64,000 nucleotides of DNA, taken from Synergistota bacterium. GTDB taxonomy: Bacteria; Synergistota; Synergistia; Synergistales; Synergistaceae. The position numbers and the translations under genes were made by a program. The notes under the pieces were generated by a model. That model was not told the origin of the DNA. It saw only the letters and a list, made by a program, of their open reading frames with translations, and did not search any database. This document shows positions 43,216 through 55,043 of the stretch, one piece after another. The stretch lies in the NCBI GenBank assembly GCA_023450745.1, contig JAEXGR010000032.1:1-64000 (forward strand), read 5' to 3'. The number at the start of each line of letters is the position of its first letter. Positions within the stretch are counted from its first letter, which is position 1.

Positions 43216-44364
43216 TTGAGAAAAGTACTAGCTTTACTAGCTCTCATCATCGTCGTTTTCGCAGCCGGGGCCGCGTTCGCGGCCGAACCGATTAAGATCG
43301 GTTACCTCGCGGCGCTCACCGGGGACTACGCCGCCTACGGACAGACAGAAGTCAATATGGCCAAGATGGTAGTCAATGACATCAACAAAGCCGGCGGACT
43401 TCTCGGCCGTCCTATCGAACTGGTGGCTTACGACACCAAGACACGCAATGAAGACGCGGTCAACGCGGTACGCCGCATGATAGAGAATGACAAAGTCTGC
43501 GTCATCGTCGGAGCCAACTCCAGCGGCATCAACATCGCGACGGCGCCGATCGTAGACAAGGGCAAGACCCCGCAGATTTCGACAGTCGGCACGAACCCCC
43601 TCGTGACGGTCGACAACAAAGGCAAGGTTCGCCCCTATTCATTCCGTATCTGCTTCACCGACCCCTATCAGGGAGCTCTGGGCGCCGACCTCGCCTATAC
43701 GGATCTCGGCAAGAAGAAAGCCGCCATCCTTTACAACGTCGGTTCCGACTATGCGCACGGACTTCGCGAGTTCTTTATTAAGAACTACGAAAAGCTCGGC
43801 GGCAAAATCGCGGCTGACGAAGGCTATCGTGAGACGGACGTTGACTTCCGCGCTCAGCTGACAAAGATCAAGAATTCCGGCGCCGACGTCCTCTTCCTGC
43901 CGGGTATGGGCAAAGACATGGCCCTCATCATCAAGCAGGCTAAGGAACTCGGAATGAACATCACGATCATCGGCGGCGACGGCTACGGCGAATTCATGAA
44001 CGAGATCGCCGGCGACTCGATGAAGGGGACCTACTGGATCAACCATACCTACCTCGACGACCCCGGAATGAAGCCGATCTTCGCGCGTTACAAGAGAGAG
44101 TACAAAGACGACTGCAAAGAATTCGTCAACGGAACGATGGCTTACGACGCGATGCGCTGGGTAATGGACGCCATCAAGCGCGCCGGCAAGGCTGAGGGCA
44201 CCGCGATCGCGAAGGCTCTCGAAGATACAAAGGGACTTAAGCTCACCCACGCCACCCTCACGATCGATCCCAAGGATCACAACCCCCTCAATAAGGCTGG
44301 GGTAATACTCAAGGTCGATGACAACCTCAAAACACAGTTCTACAAGAAGGTAGAGCCGAAATAA
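43216..44364 (+). CDS. livK: Branched-chain amino-acid ABC transporter substrate-binding protein
   Basis: 382-residue periplasmic binding protein with a signal peptide (1-23, ending AAFAA) and the type I periplasmic fold of LivK/LivJ: EPIKIGYLAALTGDYAAYGQTEVNMAKM at the mature N-terminus, VGANSSGINIATAPIVDKGKTPQIS and YNVGSDYAHGLREFF. It begins with TTG, 9 bases after GGAGGT. Substrate is probably leucine, isoleucine, valine or a related amino acid. A terminator-like hairpin (44381-44412) before livH would make this protein more abundant than the membrane components. Confidence 0.93.
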   Translation: MRKVLALLALIIVVFAAGAAFAAEPIKIGYLAALTGDYAAYGQTEVNMAKMVVNDINKAGGLLGRPIELVAYDTKTRNEDAVNAVRRMIENDKVCVIVGANSSGINIATAPIVDKGKTPQISTVGTNPLVTVDNKGKVRPYSFRICFTDPYQGALGADLAYTDLGKKKAAILYNVGSDYAHGLREFFIKNYEKLGGKIAADEGYRETDVDFRAQLTKIKNSGADVLFLPGMGKDMALIIKQAKELGMNITIIGGDGYGEFMNEIAGDSMKGTYWINHTYLDDPGMKPIFARYKREYKDDCKEFVNGTMAYDAMRWVMDAIKRAGKAEGTAIAKALEDTKGLKLTHATLTIDPKDHNPLNKAGVILKVDDNLKTQFYKKVEPK

Positions 44365-44380
44365 ATCATTAACCGCACAT

Positions 44381-44416
44381 TGCCCAGGGTCCGTTTTGCC
44401 GGACCTTGGGCATCTT
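44381..44416 (+). terminator. Intra-operon attenuating hairpin after livK
   Basis: A 13-bp stem with one G-U pair (44381-44393 against 44400-44412), followed by TCTTTT. Partial termination here would reduce livHMGF expression relative to livK. Confidence 0.7.
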
Positions 44417-44467
44417 TTCAAAAAAGGCCCATGAACTGGGCACCAGGAAAGGTTGAGGTGTTGTAAT

Positions 44468-45349
44468 TTGGAGACCTTTATCCAGCAGTTGATTAACGGA
44501 CTATCTCTCGGCTCTGTCTACGCGCTCATCGCAGTCGGCTATTCGTTGGTATATTCAGTACTTCTGTTTTCAAACTTCGCTCACGGCGGATTCCTTGTCA
44601 TCGGCGGTTATATATGCTATTTCGCCCTCCGTTCCGGAGGCATGAATATCTGGCTGGCTTCTTTGGCGGCCCTCATCGGCGCGGGACTTTCGGCCATTGT
44701 GGTCGAGCGCCTCGCATACCGCCCCATCAGGGAACGCACGCCGATAACCCTTTATATGCTGATCGCCTCGATGGGGATGAGCATCGTAATCGAGAATATT
44801 TTCGTGGTTACTGTCGGCGGACGCTTTCGCGCCCTGCCTCCCGTGATCCCGACTGATCCGGTAAATTTCTTCGGTATCGCCACTACCAGCGCTTTTGACA
44901 TTCTCTCGCTCGTGACGGCCGTCGTCTTCCTTGTCGGACTCCAGCTTTTCCTCGTAAAGACGAAGTGGGGGCTTGCGATACGCGCCGCCTCTTATAATCT
45001 GAAAACGGCGGGGCTCATGGGGGTGAACGTCAACCGTCTTATCGGCATCGTCTTCTTTGTCGCCGGACTTCTTGCCGGAGTCGGCGGCATCTTCCTCTCT
45101 GTCCGCTACACGCTCTATCCCCAGCTGGGGATGATCACCACCAAGGCCTTCGTCGCGGCGGTCATCGGCGGTCTCGGCTCGCTGCCGGGCGCGGTCGTCG
45201 GCAGCCTCATCCTCGGCCTGGCCGAGATGCTGACGGCGGGCTTCATCTCAAGCCAGTTCCGCGACCTCGTCGTCTTTGGCATTCTCATCATCACGCTGAT
45301 AGTGCGCCCGACCGGACTCTTTGGCAAGTCCGTCGGCGAGAAAGTGTAG
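44468..45349 (+). CDS. livH: Branched-chain amino-acid ABC transporter permease LivH
   Basis: 293-residue inner-membrane permease with about eight helices. METFIQQLINGLSLGSVYALIAVGYSLVY (in parts) is the family start, and the inner-loop motif for ATPase contact lies in KTKWGLAIRAASYN. TTG 44468 is the start because GAGGTG lies 7 bases upstream; an in-frame TTG at 44453 overlaps that site. With LivM it forms the channel of the Liv importer. Confidence 0.95.
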   Translation: METFIQQLINGLSLGSVYALIAVGYSLVYSVLLFSNFAHGGFLVIGGYICYFALRSGGMNIWLASLAALIGAGLSAIVVERLAYRPIRERTPITLYMLIASMGMSIVIENIFVVTVGGRFRALPPVIPTDPVNFFGIATTSAFDILSLVTAVVFLVGLQLFLVKTKWGLAIRAASYNLKTAGLMGVNVNRLIGIVFFVAGLLAGVGGIFLSVRYTLYPQLGMITTKAFVAAVIGGLGSLPGAVVGSLILGLAEMLTAGFISSQFRDLVVFGILIITLIVRPTGLFGKSVGEKV

Positions 45350-45360
45350 GGGGGCTCAAC

Positions 45361-46245
45361 ATGGAAGGTTATGCTGGAGGTATAATTACGCTGCTTGCCG
45401 TCAACTGCATAGCTGCCCTGGGGGTGTCGCTCTTTACAGGCTTCACGGGTATCTTCACGCTCGGACATGCCGGGTATATGGCCATCGGGGCCTACACCGC
45501 GGCGATACTTACAGTTGAATACGGCGTGCATTACATAGTCGCGATCGTGGCGGGCGGCGTGCTGGCCATGATATTCGCCTATTTGATCGGTCTGCCGACG
45601 CTTAAGCTCGTCGGCGACTATTACGCGATCGTCTCGCTCGGACTCGGCGAAGCGATACGCCTCGTCATCGAAAACTGGAACTCAGTTACAAGAGGAGCGC
45701 GCGGCTACCCGGGCATCGACGGTTTCACGACCATGCCGGTGGCGCTCATTTTCCTCGTTGTGATGACCGTGGGGATGTTCTTTCTCGTCTACAGCAGTTA
45801 TGGCCGCGCCTTCAAGGCCTGCCGCGACGACTACGTCGCCGCCTCGCTGCTGGGGTTCAACACGCCCCATTTCCGCGTTCTGAGCCTCGCGATATCCGGC
45901 TTCTACTGCGGAGTTTCCGGCGCGCTGCTGGCGGGATTCATGTCATTTATACAGCCGGTTATGTTTGACATGGCGAAGTCGACGGAGCTTGTCTCCATCG
46001 TCGTCTTCGGCGGACTCGGCTCGATGAGCGGCTGCCTGATCGGCACGACGATCCTGACGCTCGTGACGGAGCTCTTCCGCCCGATATCGCAGTACCGTAT
46101 GCTCATCTACGGGCTCGTGCTCGTACTTGTCATGGTCCTCCGTCCCGAGGGCATCATGGGCACGAACGAGCTGACCAAGGCATATATAAACAAACTTTTT
46201 TCAAGGAAGAAAAAGTCTGACGCCGCAGAGGAGGGAGCCCGCTGA
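45361..46245 (+). CDS. livM: Branched-chain amino-acid ABC transporter permease LivM
   Basis: 294-residue inner-membrane permease with about nine helices. GYAGGIITLLAVNCIAALGVSLFTGFTG, LGHAGYMAIGAYTAA and RAFKACRDDYVAASLLG (the EAA-like loop contacting the ATPases) are diagnostic. Starts 11 bases after livH with a G-rich ribosome site; its TGA overlaps the livG ATG by one base. Confidence 0.95.
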   Translation: MEGYAGGIITLLAVNCIAALGVSLFTGFTGIFTLGHAGYMAIGAYTAAILTVEYGVHYIVAIVAGGVLAMIFAYLIGLPTLKLVGDYYAIVSLGLGEAIRLVIENWNSVTRGARGYPGIDGFTTMPVALIFLVVMTVGMFFLVYSSYGRAFKACRDDYVAASLLGFNTPHFRVLSLAISGFYCGVSGALLAGFMSFIQPVMFDMAKSTELVSIVVFGGLGSMSGCLIGTTILTLVTELFRPISQYRMLIYGLVLVLVMVLRPEGIMGTNELTKAYINKLFSRKKKSDAAEEGAR

Positions 46246-47015
46246 TGACTACCCCCGTACTTGAACTTAAAGATGTAAATAAGGCATTTGGCGGCGTGCA
46301 GGCCGTCCGTGATATGAGTTTCATGATCGGCAAAGGCGAACTTGCCGGGCTTATCGGTCCGAACGGCGCGGGAAAGACGACGATCTTCAACCTCGTCACC
46401 GGCGTCTATGACGTTACGAGCGGCGCGATAAGCTTCAAGGGGCAGAGCCTCAACAAGCTCAAGACCTTCCAGGTCATCCGCCTCGGCATCGCCCGTACCT
46501 TCCAGAACCTGCGCCTTTTCGCGGCCTCGACGGTGCTCGAGAACGTCATGACCGCGGCGCAGCAGCATTATCCGTACTCCTTCGCGGAGGCGGTCACTCA
46601 TACCGGGCGCTGGAAGAAGATGGAGGCTCAGACCCGCGAAGAGAGCATGGAGCTTCTGAAGCGCGTCGGACTCGACAGCCGCGCAGACCAGGCCGCCGGC
46701 ACTCTGCCGTACGGGCTTCAGCGCCGTCTGGAGATCGCCCGCGCCATATCGCTCAAGCCCGAGCTCTTGCTGCTGGACGAGCCGGCCGCCGGTATGAACG
46801 CGGAAGAGGTCGAGCAGCTCAACCACCTTATCACCAACATCCACAAAGATTTCAACCTTACAATTCTGCTCATCGAGCACCACATGGACATGGTCATGGC
46901 GATCTGTCCGCACATCGTCTGCATGAACTTCGGTGCGAAGATCGCCGAGGGGACGCCGGATGAGATACAGAATCATCCAGAAGTCCTCAAAGCCTACCTG
47001 GGAGAGGAGGAGTAG
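46245..47015 (+). CDS. livG: Branched-chain amino-acid ABC transporter ATPase LivG
   Basis: 256-residue ABC ATPase. Walker A is IGPNGAGKTTIFN, the Q-loop lies in TFQNLRLF, the signature is replaced by the LivG-typical LPYGLQRRLEIARA, and Walker B is LLLDEPAAGMN with the switch His in LLIEHHMDMV. The LRLF..STVLENV segment is typical of LivG. It powers the LivHM channel with LivF. livF begins two bases after its stop. Confidence 0.95.
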   Translation: MTTPVLELKDVNKAFGGVQAVRDMSFMIGKGELAGLIGPNGAGKTTIFNLVTGVYDVTSGAISFKGQSLNKLKTFQVIRLGIARTFQNLRLFAASTVLENVMTAAQQHYPYSFAEAVTHTGRWKKMEAQTREESMELLKRVGLDSRADQAAGTLPYGLQRRLEIARAISLKPELLLLDEPAAGMNAEEVEQLNHLITNIHKDFNLTILLIEHHMDMVMAICPHIVCMNFGAKIAEGTPDEIQNHPEVLKAYLGEEE

Positions 47016-47017
47016 CT

Positions 47018-47749
47018 ATGGAAGAGAGAACGCCCATCCTCTCCGTGAAGGACCTTGTGGTGAACTATGGTGCGATTCAGGCGCTCAAGGGAGCCTCGCT
47101 TGACGTCTACGCGGGCGAAATCGTCGCCGTCATCGGCGCCAACGGCGCCGGCAAGTCCACAATGATGAACGCCATTATGGGAAGCGTCCCGCGCGCCTCC
47201 GGGCAGATATTGCTGGAGGGCAAAGCGCTGCCGGCGAAGAGCTATCAGGTAGTTTCGGCCGGCGTCAGCCTGTCGCCGGAGGGACGTAAGGTATTCGCCC
47301 CGCTGACCGTCCTGGAGAACCTTGATATGGGAGCTTTTCCGCTGTCTGACAGAAGCCAGATAGAAAAACAAAAGGATGAGGTCTTTAACCTCTTCCCCCG
47401 TCTGCTCGAACGTAAAAATCAGTACGCGGGGACGCTCTCGGGCGGCGAGCAGCAGATGCTCGCAATCGGCCGCGCGCTGATGGCGAAGCCCCGCGTCCTT
47501 CTGCTTGACGAACCCTCGCTTGGCCTCGCGCCGATCATCATCAGCGAGATATTCAAAGAGCTTACCGAAATCAACAAACTGCTCGGCATGACGATCCTCA
47601 TCGTCGAGCAGAACGCCAGAAAGGCTCTGCAGCTTTCGCACCGCGCCTACGTCATCCAGACCGGCAAGATCGTGATGGAAGGCCAATCGAACGATCTGCT
47701 GCACAATCCGGAGATCGAGGCGGCCTATCTCGGCGGCAAGAAGAAATAG
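47018..47749 (+). CDS. livF: Branched-chain amino-acid ABC transporter ATPase LivF
   Basis: 243-residue ABC ATPase. Walker A is IGANGAGKSTMM, signature LSGGEQQMLAIGRALM, Walker B LLLDEPSLGLAP, and the switch-region histidine of most ABC ATPases is replaced by Asn-containing VEQNARKAL as usual in LivF. VSLSPEGRKVFAPLTVLENL is characteristic of this subunit. Last gene of the operon; a terminator follows at 47751-47774. Confidence 0.95.
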   Translation: MEERTPILSVKDLVVNYGAIQALKGASLDVYAGEIVAVIGANGAGKSTMMNAIMGSVPRASGQILLEGKALPAKSYQVVSAGVSLSPEGRKVFAPLTVLENLDMGAFPLSDRSQIEKQKDEVFNLFPRLLERKNQYAGTLSGGEQQMLAIGRALMAKPRVLLLDEPSLGLAPIIISEIFKELTEINKLLGMTILIVEQNARKALQLSHRAYVIQTGKIVMEGQSNDLLHNPEIEAAYLGGKKK

Positions 47750-47750
47750 A

Positions 47751-47774
47751 CGCCGCTTGCGCGAGCGGCGGTTT
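47751..47774 (+). terminator. Terminator of livKHMGF
   Basis: CGCCGCT (47751-47757) pairs with AGCGGCG (47764-47770) across a 6-base loop, followed by GTTT. A second hairpin, AGGGCTTTGGC with GCTAAAGCCCT, lies at about 47797-47824. Confidence 0.6.
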
Positions 47775-47869
47775 AAAAACAGATCTGCAAAGGCGGCAGG
47801 GCTTTGGCTTATGGCTAAAGCCCTGCGCTGTTCCCGCCCCCCGGCGGCGCTCTTTCAGTACAAAATATT

Positions 47870-47899
47870 TTGACTTCACTATATATATAAGTATATAAT
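47870..47899 (+). promoter_or_regulatory. secA promoter
   Basis: TTGACT (47870-47875), 18 bases of alternating AT, TATAAT (47894-47899). Confidence 0.75.
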
Positions 47900-47968
47900 C
47901 ACCTGATATGGAACGCATGAAATGTGCGGCAAGTTGTGTTGTGCCGCCTGAAAGGTGGAAAATTATAG

Positions 47969-50680
<2,712 letters not shown>

Positions 50681-50696
50681 ATTCGGGAGGCGCGAA

Positions 50697-52523
50697 ATGA
50701 CGGATAATTTCTTCAAAAAAGCCGTTCTCTTTATGGCCGTGCTGCTGCTTGTCTCCTCAAACGCCGCTTACGCGTGGAACAGCGGGGACGAAATCGCCCG
50801 CCTGAAAAAAGAGGTTCCGTCGCTGGAAACCTTCGGAGAGAACAGCGCGGTCGTCTGGCTCCGCAACAACGAATCACGGATGCTCGCGGACGGTTCGATG
50901 GAGACCCTGCGCTGCACCATCGTCATGATGGGGGAACGGGTGCCGGAGGATTGGAAGACGCTCCGTTATCCGGTGCCGGCGAACGGCTCGCTCGCCATTG
51001 AAGAGGCGGCTTGGTACAACACGATGACCGGCATGAAAGAGGGCTCTCTGCCGGTAACGGAGGAGAAGCTCGCCGGCGGGGCGGCGGCGAACGTCGTCAC
51101 CGTGCCCGACGACACCGTCGGACGCGCCGTCGTCATCGTCGTCAGAGAAAAGCGCGCGGACCGCTACGGCGTGGACGAAACGATAAATATGGCCGGCAGC
51201 CTGCCGATCTGGGAACAGAACGTCAGCGTCGAGCTTCCCGACGGCATGGAAATATTCTGGATCGGCAGGGACATGAAAGAACCTGTCGTCACGAAGCAGA
51301 ACAATATCCAGCGCTACCGCTGGCAGGTGATGAACCAGCTGCCGTGGCACGGGGAGGGCTTCGTCATCAATGAGCGCCCGATGCTCTCGTTCAGCTCGAA
51401 AAAGGGCGTAACGCAGAGCCTCCGCGTGCTGAACGAAACGGCGCGTTCGATGCCGTCCCTGCCTCTGCCCCTCTCGATGAAGGGCGACGCGGCGCGTTCC
51501 GGGGCGAGGCTGATCGAATGGGTCTGCGCTCCTGAACGCACGTTGAGCGGCTACCCGGAAAATTGGGTCCGCCCGGCGGAACAGATTCCTCCGGAAGGGC
51601 CGTGGACGCCGTGGGAACAGACGCTGCTGCTTAACAAGTGGCTCGCCTCCCAGGGCTGGACGGCGTCGCTCTGGTGGGAGGCGAAAATGCCGCTTGACGC
51701 CGCCGCTCCCGCCTCGACCACGCTCTTCGCCTATCCGATACTGGAGCTGAAACAAAGAGAGGGCGCGAAACCGTCGTATTTCAGAGCGGGACTCCCCTTC
51801 ACCTTGGGGCGCGTGCCCTCGCTGGTCGCCGGCTCGGAGATCTACGGGCTGAAAAACGACGACGAATACGCGGCGAAAAAACTTCCGTCTGGCGCGTCCT
51901 CCGATAACCGTCTGGCGCTTCTGTGGCGGCTCAAACTCGACGAGCAGGGCAAAGCCGCGGGGACGCTTGACGTAACGGTGACCGGCGGCTGGAGCGACCT
52001 CTTCTCCGGCAACGCCGTGCCGTCCCTGAACAGGATAGGCGCGTTCCTCATGACGCGGATAAACTTCGCGATACCGGGCATGGAGGTCGTCCCGACGGCG
52101 GTCGAGCCGCTCGCGGCCGGCTATAAGCTTTCGTTCGGCGTAAAATGCGTTCCGGGGATCATTCACGGCGGCAGCATGCTGCTGCGGCTGCCGGGCGGCA
52201 TTCCGCTTTTGGTCAGCGAGATGATCGGCAGGGAAAAACAATATACGCTGCGCTTCCCCTTCATCATCGACCAAAAAGTGCGGATGTCGATGCCGGGCGG
52301 ATTCCGGATGCTGCAAACGCCGCCGCTCAAACAGCTGGGCACCGGCACGAAGGCGGTGCTCAAAGAGACGATCACGCACTGGCCGAAAAAGGCCGAGCTG
52401 CTCGCGGACAGCACCTGGGTAGTAAAAAGCCGTGAGATCGACGGCGCGCTGGCGCAGGTCCTCAGAGAAGAGCTCGCCGCCTCGCTGCGGTGGCCGGTGC
52501 TGGACCTGCCCTTTAGAAAATAA
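50697..52523 (+). CDS. Large secreted protein, DUF3857/transglutaminase-like
   Basis: 608-residue exported protein with a signal peptide (about 1-26, ending AAYA). The region about 45-250 resembles DUF3857 (AVVWLRNNESRMLADGSMETLRC, then an IWEQNVSVELPDG strand). The middle (about 265-390) resembles a transglutaminase-like fold (LLNKWLASQGWTASLWWEAK), but the catalytic Cys-His-Asp set is not seen. The C-terminal third is beta-rich. It follows secA by 16 bases on the same strand. The DUF3857 reading is from pattern memory; probably a structural or binding protein of the periplasm. Confidence 0.65.
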   Translation: MTDNFFKKAVLFMAVLLLVSSNAAYAWNSGDEIARLKKEVPSLETFGENSAVVWLRNNESRMLADGSMETLRCTIVMMGERVPEDWKTLRYPVPANGSLAIEEAAWYNTMTGMKEGSLPVTEEKLAGGAAANVVTVPDDTVGRAVVIVVREKRADRYGVDETINMAGSLPIWEQNVSVELPDGMEIFWIGRDMKEPVVTKQNNIQRYRWQVMNQLPWHGEGFVINERPMLSFSSKKGVTQSLRVLNETARSMPSLPLPLSMKGDAARSGARLIEWVCAPERTLSGYPENWVRPAEQIPPEGPWTPWEQTLLLNKWLASQGWTASLWWEAKMPLDAAAPASTTLFAYPILELKQREGAKPSYFRAGLPFTLGRVPSLVAGSEIYGLKNDDEYAAKKLPSGASSDNRLALLWRLKLDEQGKAAGTLDVTVTGGWSDLFSGNAVPSLNRIGAFLMTRINFAIPGMEVVPTAVEPLAAGYKLSFGVKCVPGIIHGGSMLLRLPGGIPLLVSEMIGREKQYTLRFPFIIDQKVRMSMPGGFRMLQTPPLKQLGTGTKAVLKETITHWPKKAELLADSTWVVKSREIDGALAQVLREELAASLRWPVLDLPFRK

Positions 52524-52661
52524 AGCTCCGCCGGGCAAAAACGGCCGAAAAAGCCTGTCGGCCGCCCGTTTGCCTGCGGCCGGGCCGTCTTATGATAATT
52601 TTGCGCGCAGAGCGCATACGAGATATTGTTAAACAAGTTTACAGATAAGGAGTGGTCGGAT

Positions 52662-54338
52662 TTGCAGAACATGACAGACGAACTGAAGCTGGCGCTTGAT
52701 ACGGCGGTGAAAGCCGTAGCCGCCGAAAAAGACTACCAGATACCGGAGGGCTTCGTCGTGCGCCTTGAACGTCCCCGTCAGGAAGGGCACGGCGACTGGG
52801 CGACCAATATCGCGATGCAGCTCTCGAAGCCCTTTGGCTTAAAGCCGCGCGACCTTGCCGATGAGATTATCGCGAAACTGCCGAAAGATTCGGTGATAGA
52901 AAAGGCCGAAGTCGCGGGGCCCGGATTCATGAACTTCACCCTCTCCGCAGATTGGGTGACGGAGACGGTGAAAAACGCCATCGAAAAGGGCGACCGCTAC
53001 GGCAGAGTCAACGTGGGCGCCGGACGCCGCGTTCAGGTAGAATTTGTCAGCGCCAACCCGACCGGGCCGCTGCACATGGGCCATGGCCGCGGCGCGGCGG
53101 TAGGCGATATAACGGCCGCGCTGCTGGACTTTGCCGGTTATGACGTGGAGCGCGAATATTACATAAACGACGCCGGCCTCCAGATGGAGCTGCTCGGCAA
53201 ATCGGCTCAGGCCCGTTACTTTGAGGCGCTCGGACGCGCCGACGAAGCGCCGATGCCGGAGGACGGCTACCGCGGCGACTATATGTCGGATATCGCGAAG
53301 GTCTATGTGGAAAAATACGGCGATTCGCTCGCGCAGAAGCCGCTCGCCGAGACGCTGTCCTTCTTCTCCGAGGAGACCGGCAAGCTGGTCCTCGAGATGA
53401 TAAAAAAGGACCTTGAGGACTTTGGCGTTAAATTCGACGTCTGGTTCTCGGAAAAATCGCTCTATGACGACGGCCTCGTGGAACCGGCGATGCAGGCGCT
53501 GAAAGACCGTGACTACGCTTATGAGGACGAAGGCGCTCTCTGGTTCCGCTCGACGATGTTCGGCGACGACAAAGACCGCGTCCTTATCCGCTCAAACGGA
53601 ATGCCGACCTACTTCACCTCCGACGTCGCCTACCTGAAAAACAAATACGACCGCGGCTTTGAGAAAAACATCTACGTCTGGGGCGCCGACCATCACGGCT
53701 ACGTGCCGCGCCTCCGGTCGGTGAACAAGGCCTTCGGCTTTCCCGACGGCGGCATCGATGTCCTGCTGATTCAGATGGTGAACCTTCTCCGCGACGGCAA
53801 GCCGGTGCAAATGTCAAAGCGCGCCGGTACGATCGTAACGCTGCGCGAAATCATGGACGAAGTCGGCCGCGACGCGGCCAGGCTCTTCTTCGTCATCCGC
53901 CGCTGCGACAGCACCGTGGATTTCGACCTCGAACTGGCCAAAAAAGCCTCCTCGGAGAATCCCGTATTCTACATCCAGTACGCGCACGCGCGTATATGCA
54001 GCATCAAACGCGAGCTGGAAGAGCGCGGCATCCCGCTGCCGTCGATGGAAGATTTTGACGTTTCACTGCTGACCGACCCCACGGAGACCAACCTCGCGAA
54101 GGCGGTCTCGCGTTTCCCCGAAGAGATAACGAAAGCCGCCGAAGAGACGGCGCCGCACCGCCTCGTCTACTACGCGACGGAGCTTGCCGAAGCCTTCCAC
54201 GCCTTCTATAACGCGCAGCGCATCCTCGGCGTTGAGGAAAACGTGATGAAGAGCCGTATACTGCTCATGGAAGCGGCGCGCGTCACGCTGAAAAACGCCC
54301 TCGGCATCCTCGGGGTCTCCGCGCCCGAGAAGATGTAA
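52662..54338 (+). CDS. argS: Arginyl-tRNA synthetase
   Basis: 558-residue class I synthetase from TTG 52662, supported by AAGGAG 9 bases upstream; an ATG at 52671 is the alternative. The N-terminal additional domain has ERPRQEGHGDWATNIAMQLSK; the HIGH-like motif is NPTGPLHMGHGRGAAVGD near residue 135; a KMSKS-like motif is VQMSKRAGTIV near 385; the C-terminal anticodon-binding domain ends at 558. It charges tRNA(Arg). A DivIC-like gene follows after 27 bases. Confidence 0.96.
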   Translation: MQNMTDELKLALDTAVKAVAAEKDYQIPEGFVVRLERPRQEGHGDWATNIAMQLSKPFGLKPRDLADEIIAKLPKDSVIEKAEVAGPGFMNFTLSADWVTETVKNAIEKGDRYGRVNVGAGRRVQVEFVSANPTGPLHMGHGRGAAVGDITAALLDFAGYDVEREYYINDAGLQMELLGKSAQARYFEALGRADEAPMPEDGYRGDYMSDIAKVYVEKYGDSLAQKPLAETLSFFSEETGKLVLEMIKKDLEDFGVKFDVWFSEKSLYDDGLVEPAMQALKDRDYAYEDEGALWFRSTMFGDDKDRVLIRSNGMPTYFTSDVAYLKNKYDRGFEKNIYVWGADHHGYVPRLRSVNKAFGFPDGGIDVLLIQMVNLLRDGKPVQMSKRAGTIVTLREIMDEVGRDAARLFFVIRRCDSTVDFDLELAKKASSENPVFYIQYAHARICSIKRELEERGIPLPSMEDFDVSLLTDPTETNLAKAVSRFPEEITKAAEETAPHRLVYYATELAEAFHAFYNAQRILGVEENVMKSRILLMEAARVTLKNALGILGVSAPEKM

Positions 54339-54365
54339 GGGCAGCCTGCTGGTCCGGCCTCAGGG

Positions 54366-54665
54366 ATGAACGCGCCGAAACTGCGCTGGGTGCTCTTCGG
54401 AGCGGCGGTAACCTTTCTCATCGCGGTGCTGCTCACCTCCTTCTTCAAGGAGATCAAGAAGATAGACGTGCTCGCCGCCGCGCTGGACAAGCGGATGGAG
54501 GAGCTGGTAAGCGAAGAGCGCCGGACGCAGAAGCTGAAGCAGGACATCCGCTACTACAGCACGCCGGAAGGCATCGCGCGCCTCGCCACCGAGCAGTTTA
54601 ACCTGGTGCAGTCCGGCGACCGGATCTACAAAATAGAGATAACTTCAAAGGACGGCTTGCCATAG
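54366..54665 (+). CDS. Septum formation initiator (FtsB/DivIC-like)
   Basis: 99-residue bitopic membrane protein: N-terminal cytoplasmic tail, one transmembrane helix (about 8-26), then a coiled coil (about 32-65) and a short C-terminal part with YYSTPEGIARLATEQFNLVQSGD, the family signature. FtsB/DivIC form a complex with FtsL/FtsQ at the division septum. It lies between argS and rpsF; the rpsF promoter is embedded at its 3' end. Confidence 0.85.
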   Translation: MNAPKLRWVLFGAAVTFLIAVLLTSFFKEIKKIDVLAAALDKRMEELVSEERRTQKLKQDIRYYSTPEGIARLATEQFNLVQSGDRIYKIEITSKDGLP

Positions 54666-54685
54666 AGCCGTTCTTGAAGTACAAT
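54657..54685 (+). promoter_or_regulatory. Promoter of rpsF-ssb-rpsR
   Basis: TTGCCA (54657-54662), 17 bases, TACAAT (54680-54685). The -35 box lies in the last codons of the DivIC-like gene. Confidence 0.65.
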
Positions 54686-54753
54686 ATAACAGTGTGTTTC
54701 CCTGCCTCTTTCAGAAGAAAGAGGCCAGAGTCCAAAGGGAGGAGGTGAAGTAC

Positions 54754-55038
54754 GTGCGGTCTTACGAAATGGTTGTAATTTTTAAGGCTGATATTGAGGA
54801 TCATAAGACAGTGTCCGAAGATACGGCCGAGATCGTGCGCGGTTTGGGAGCAGAGGTTGAGAAGATCGACCTTTGGGGCAAAAAGCGTTTTGCCTACCCC
54901 ATCGACAAACAGCTAGAGGGTTTCTACACTCTCTACACGTTTAAGCTCGACCCCGCGCAGGTTAAGGAAATGGAACGTCTCCTTAGCCTCAAACCTTATG
55001 TTGTACGGCAGATGGTCGTCAACCTTGAGGAGAAGTAG
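54754..55038 (+). CDS. rpsF: 30S ribosomal protein S6
   Basis: 94-residue S6 from GTG 54754, the start that gives the family N-terminus MRSYEMVVIFKADIE; GGAGGT lies 7 bases upstream. An upstream in-frame start at 54694 would add 20 unrelated residues. S6 pairs with S18 in the small subunit platform. First gene of rpsF-ssb-rpsR; ssb begins 5 bases after the stop. Confidence 0.96.
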   Translation: MRSYEMVVIFKADIEDHKTVSEDTAEIVRGLGAEVEKIDLWGKKRFAYPIDKQLEGFYTLYTFKLDPAQVKEMERLLSLKPYVVRQMVVNLEEK

Positions 55039-55043
55039 ACCTT

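Noticed and set aside
50874..52538. A 554-codon minus-strand open frame
   Set aside because: Antisense of the large secreted protein; composition is Arg-rich and no start signal is seen.
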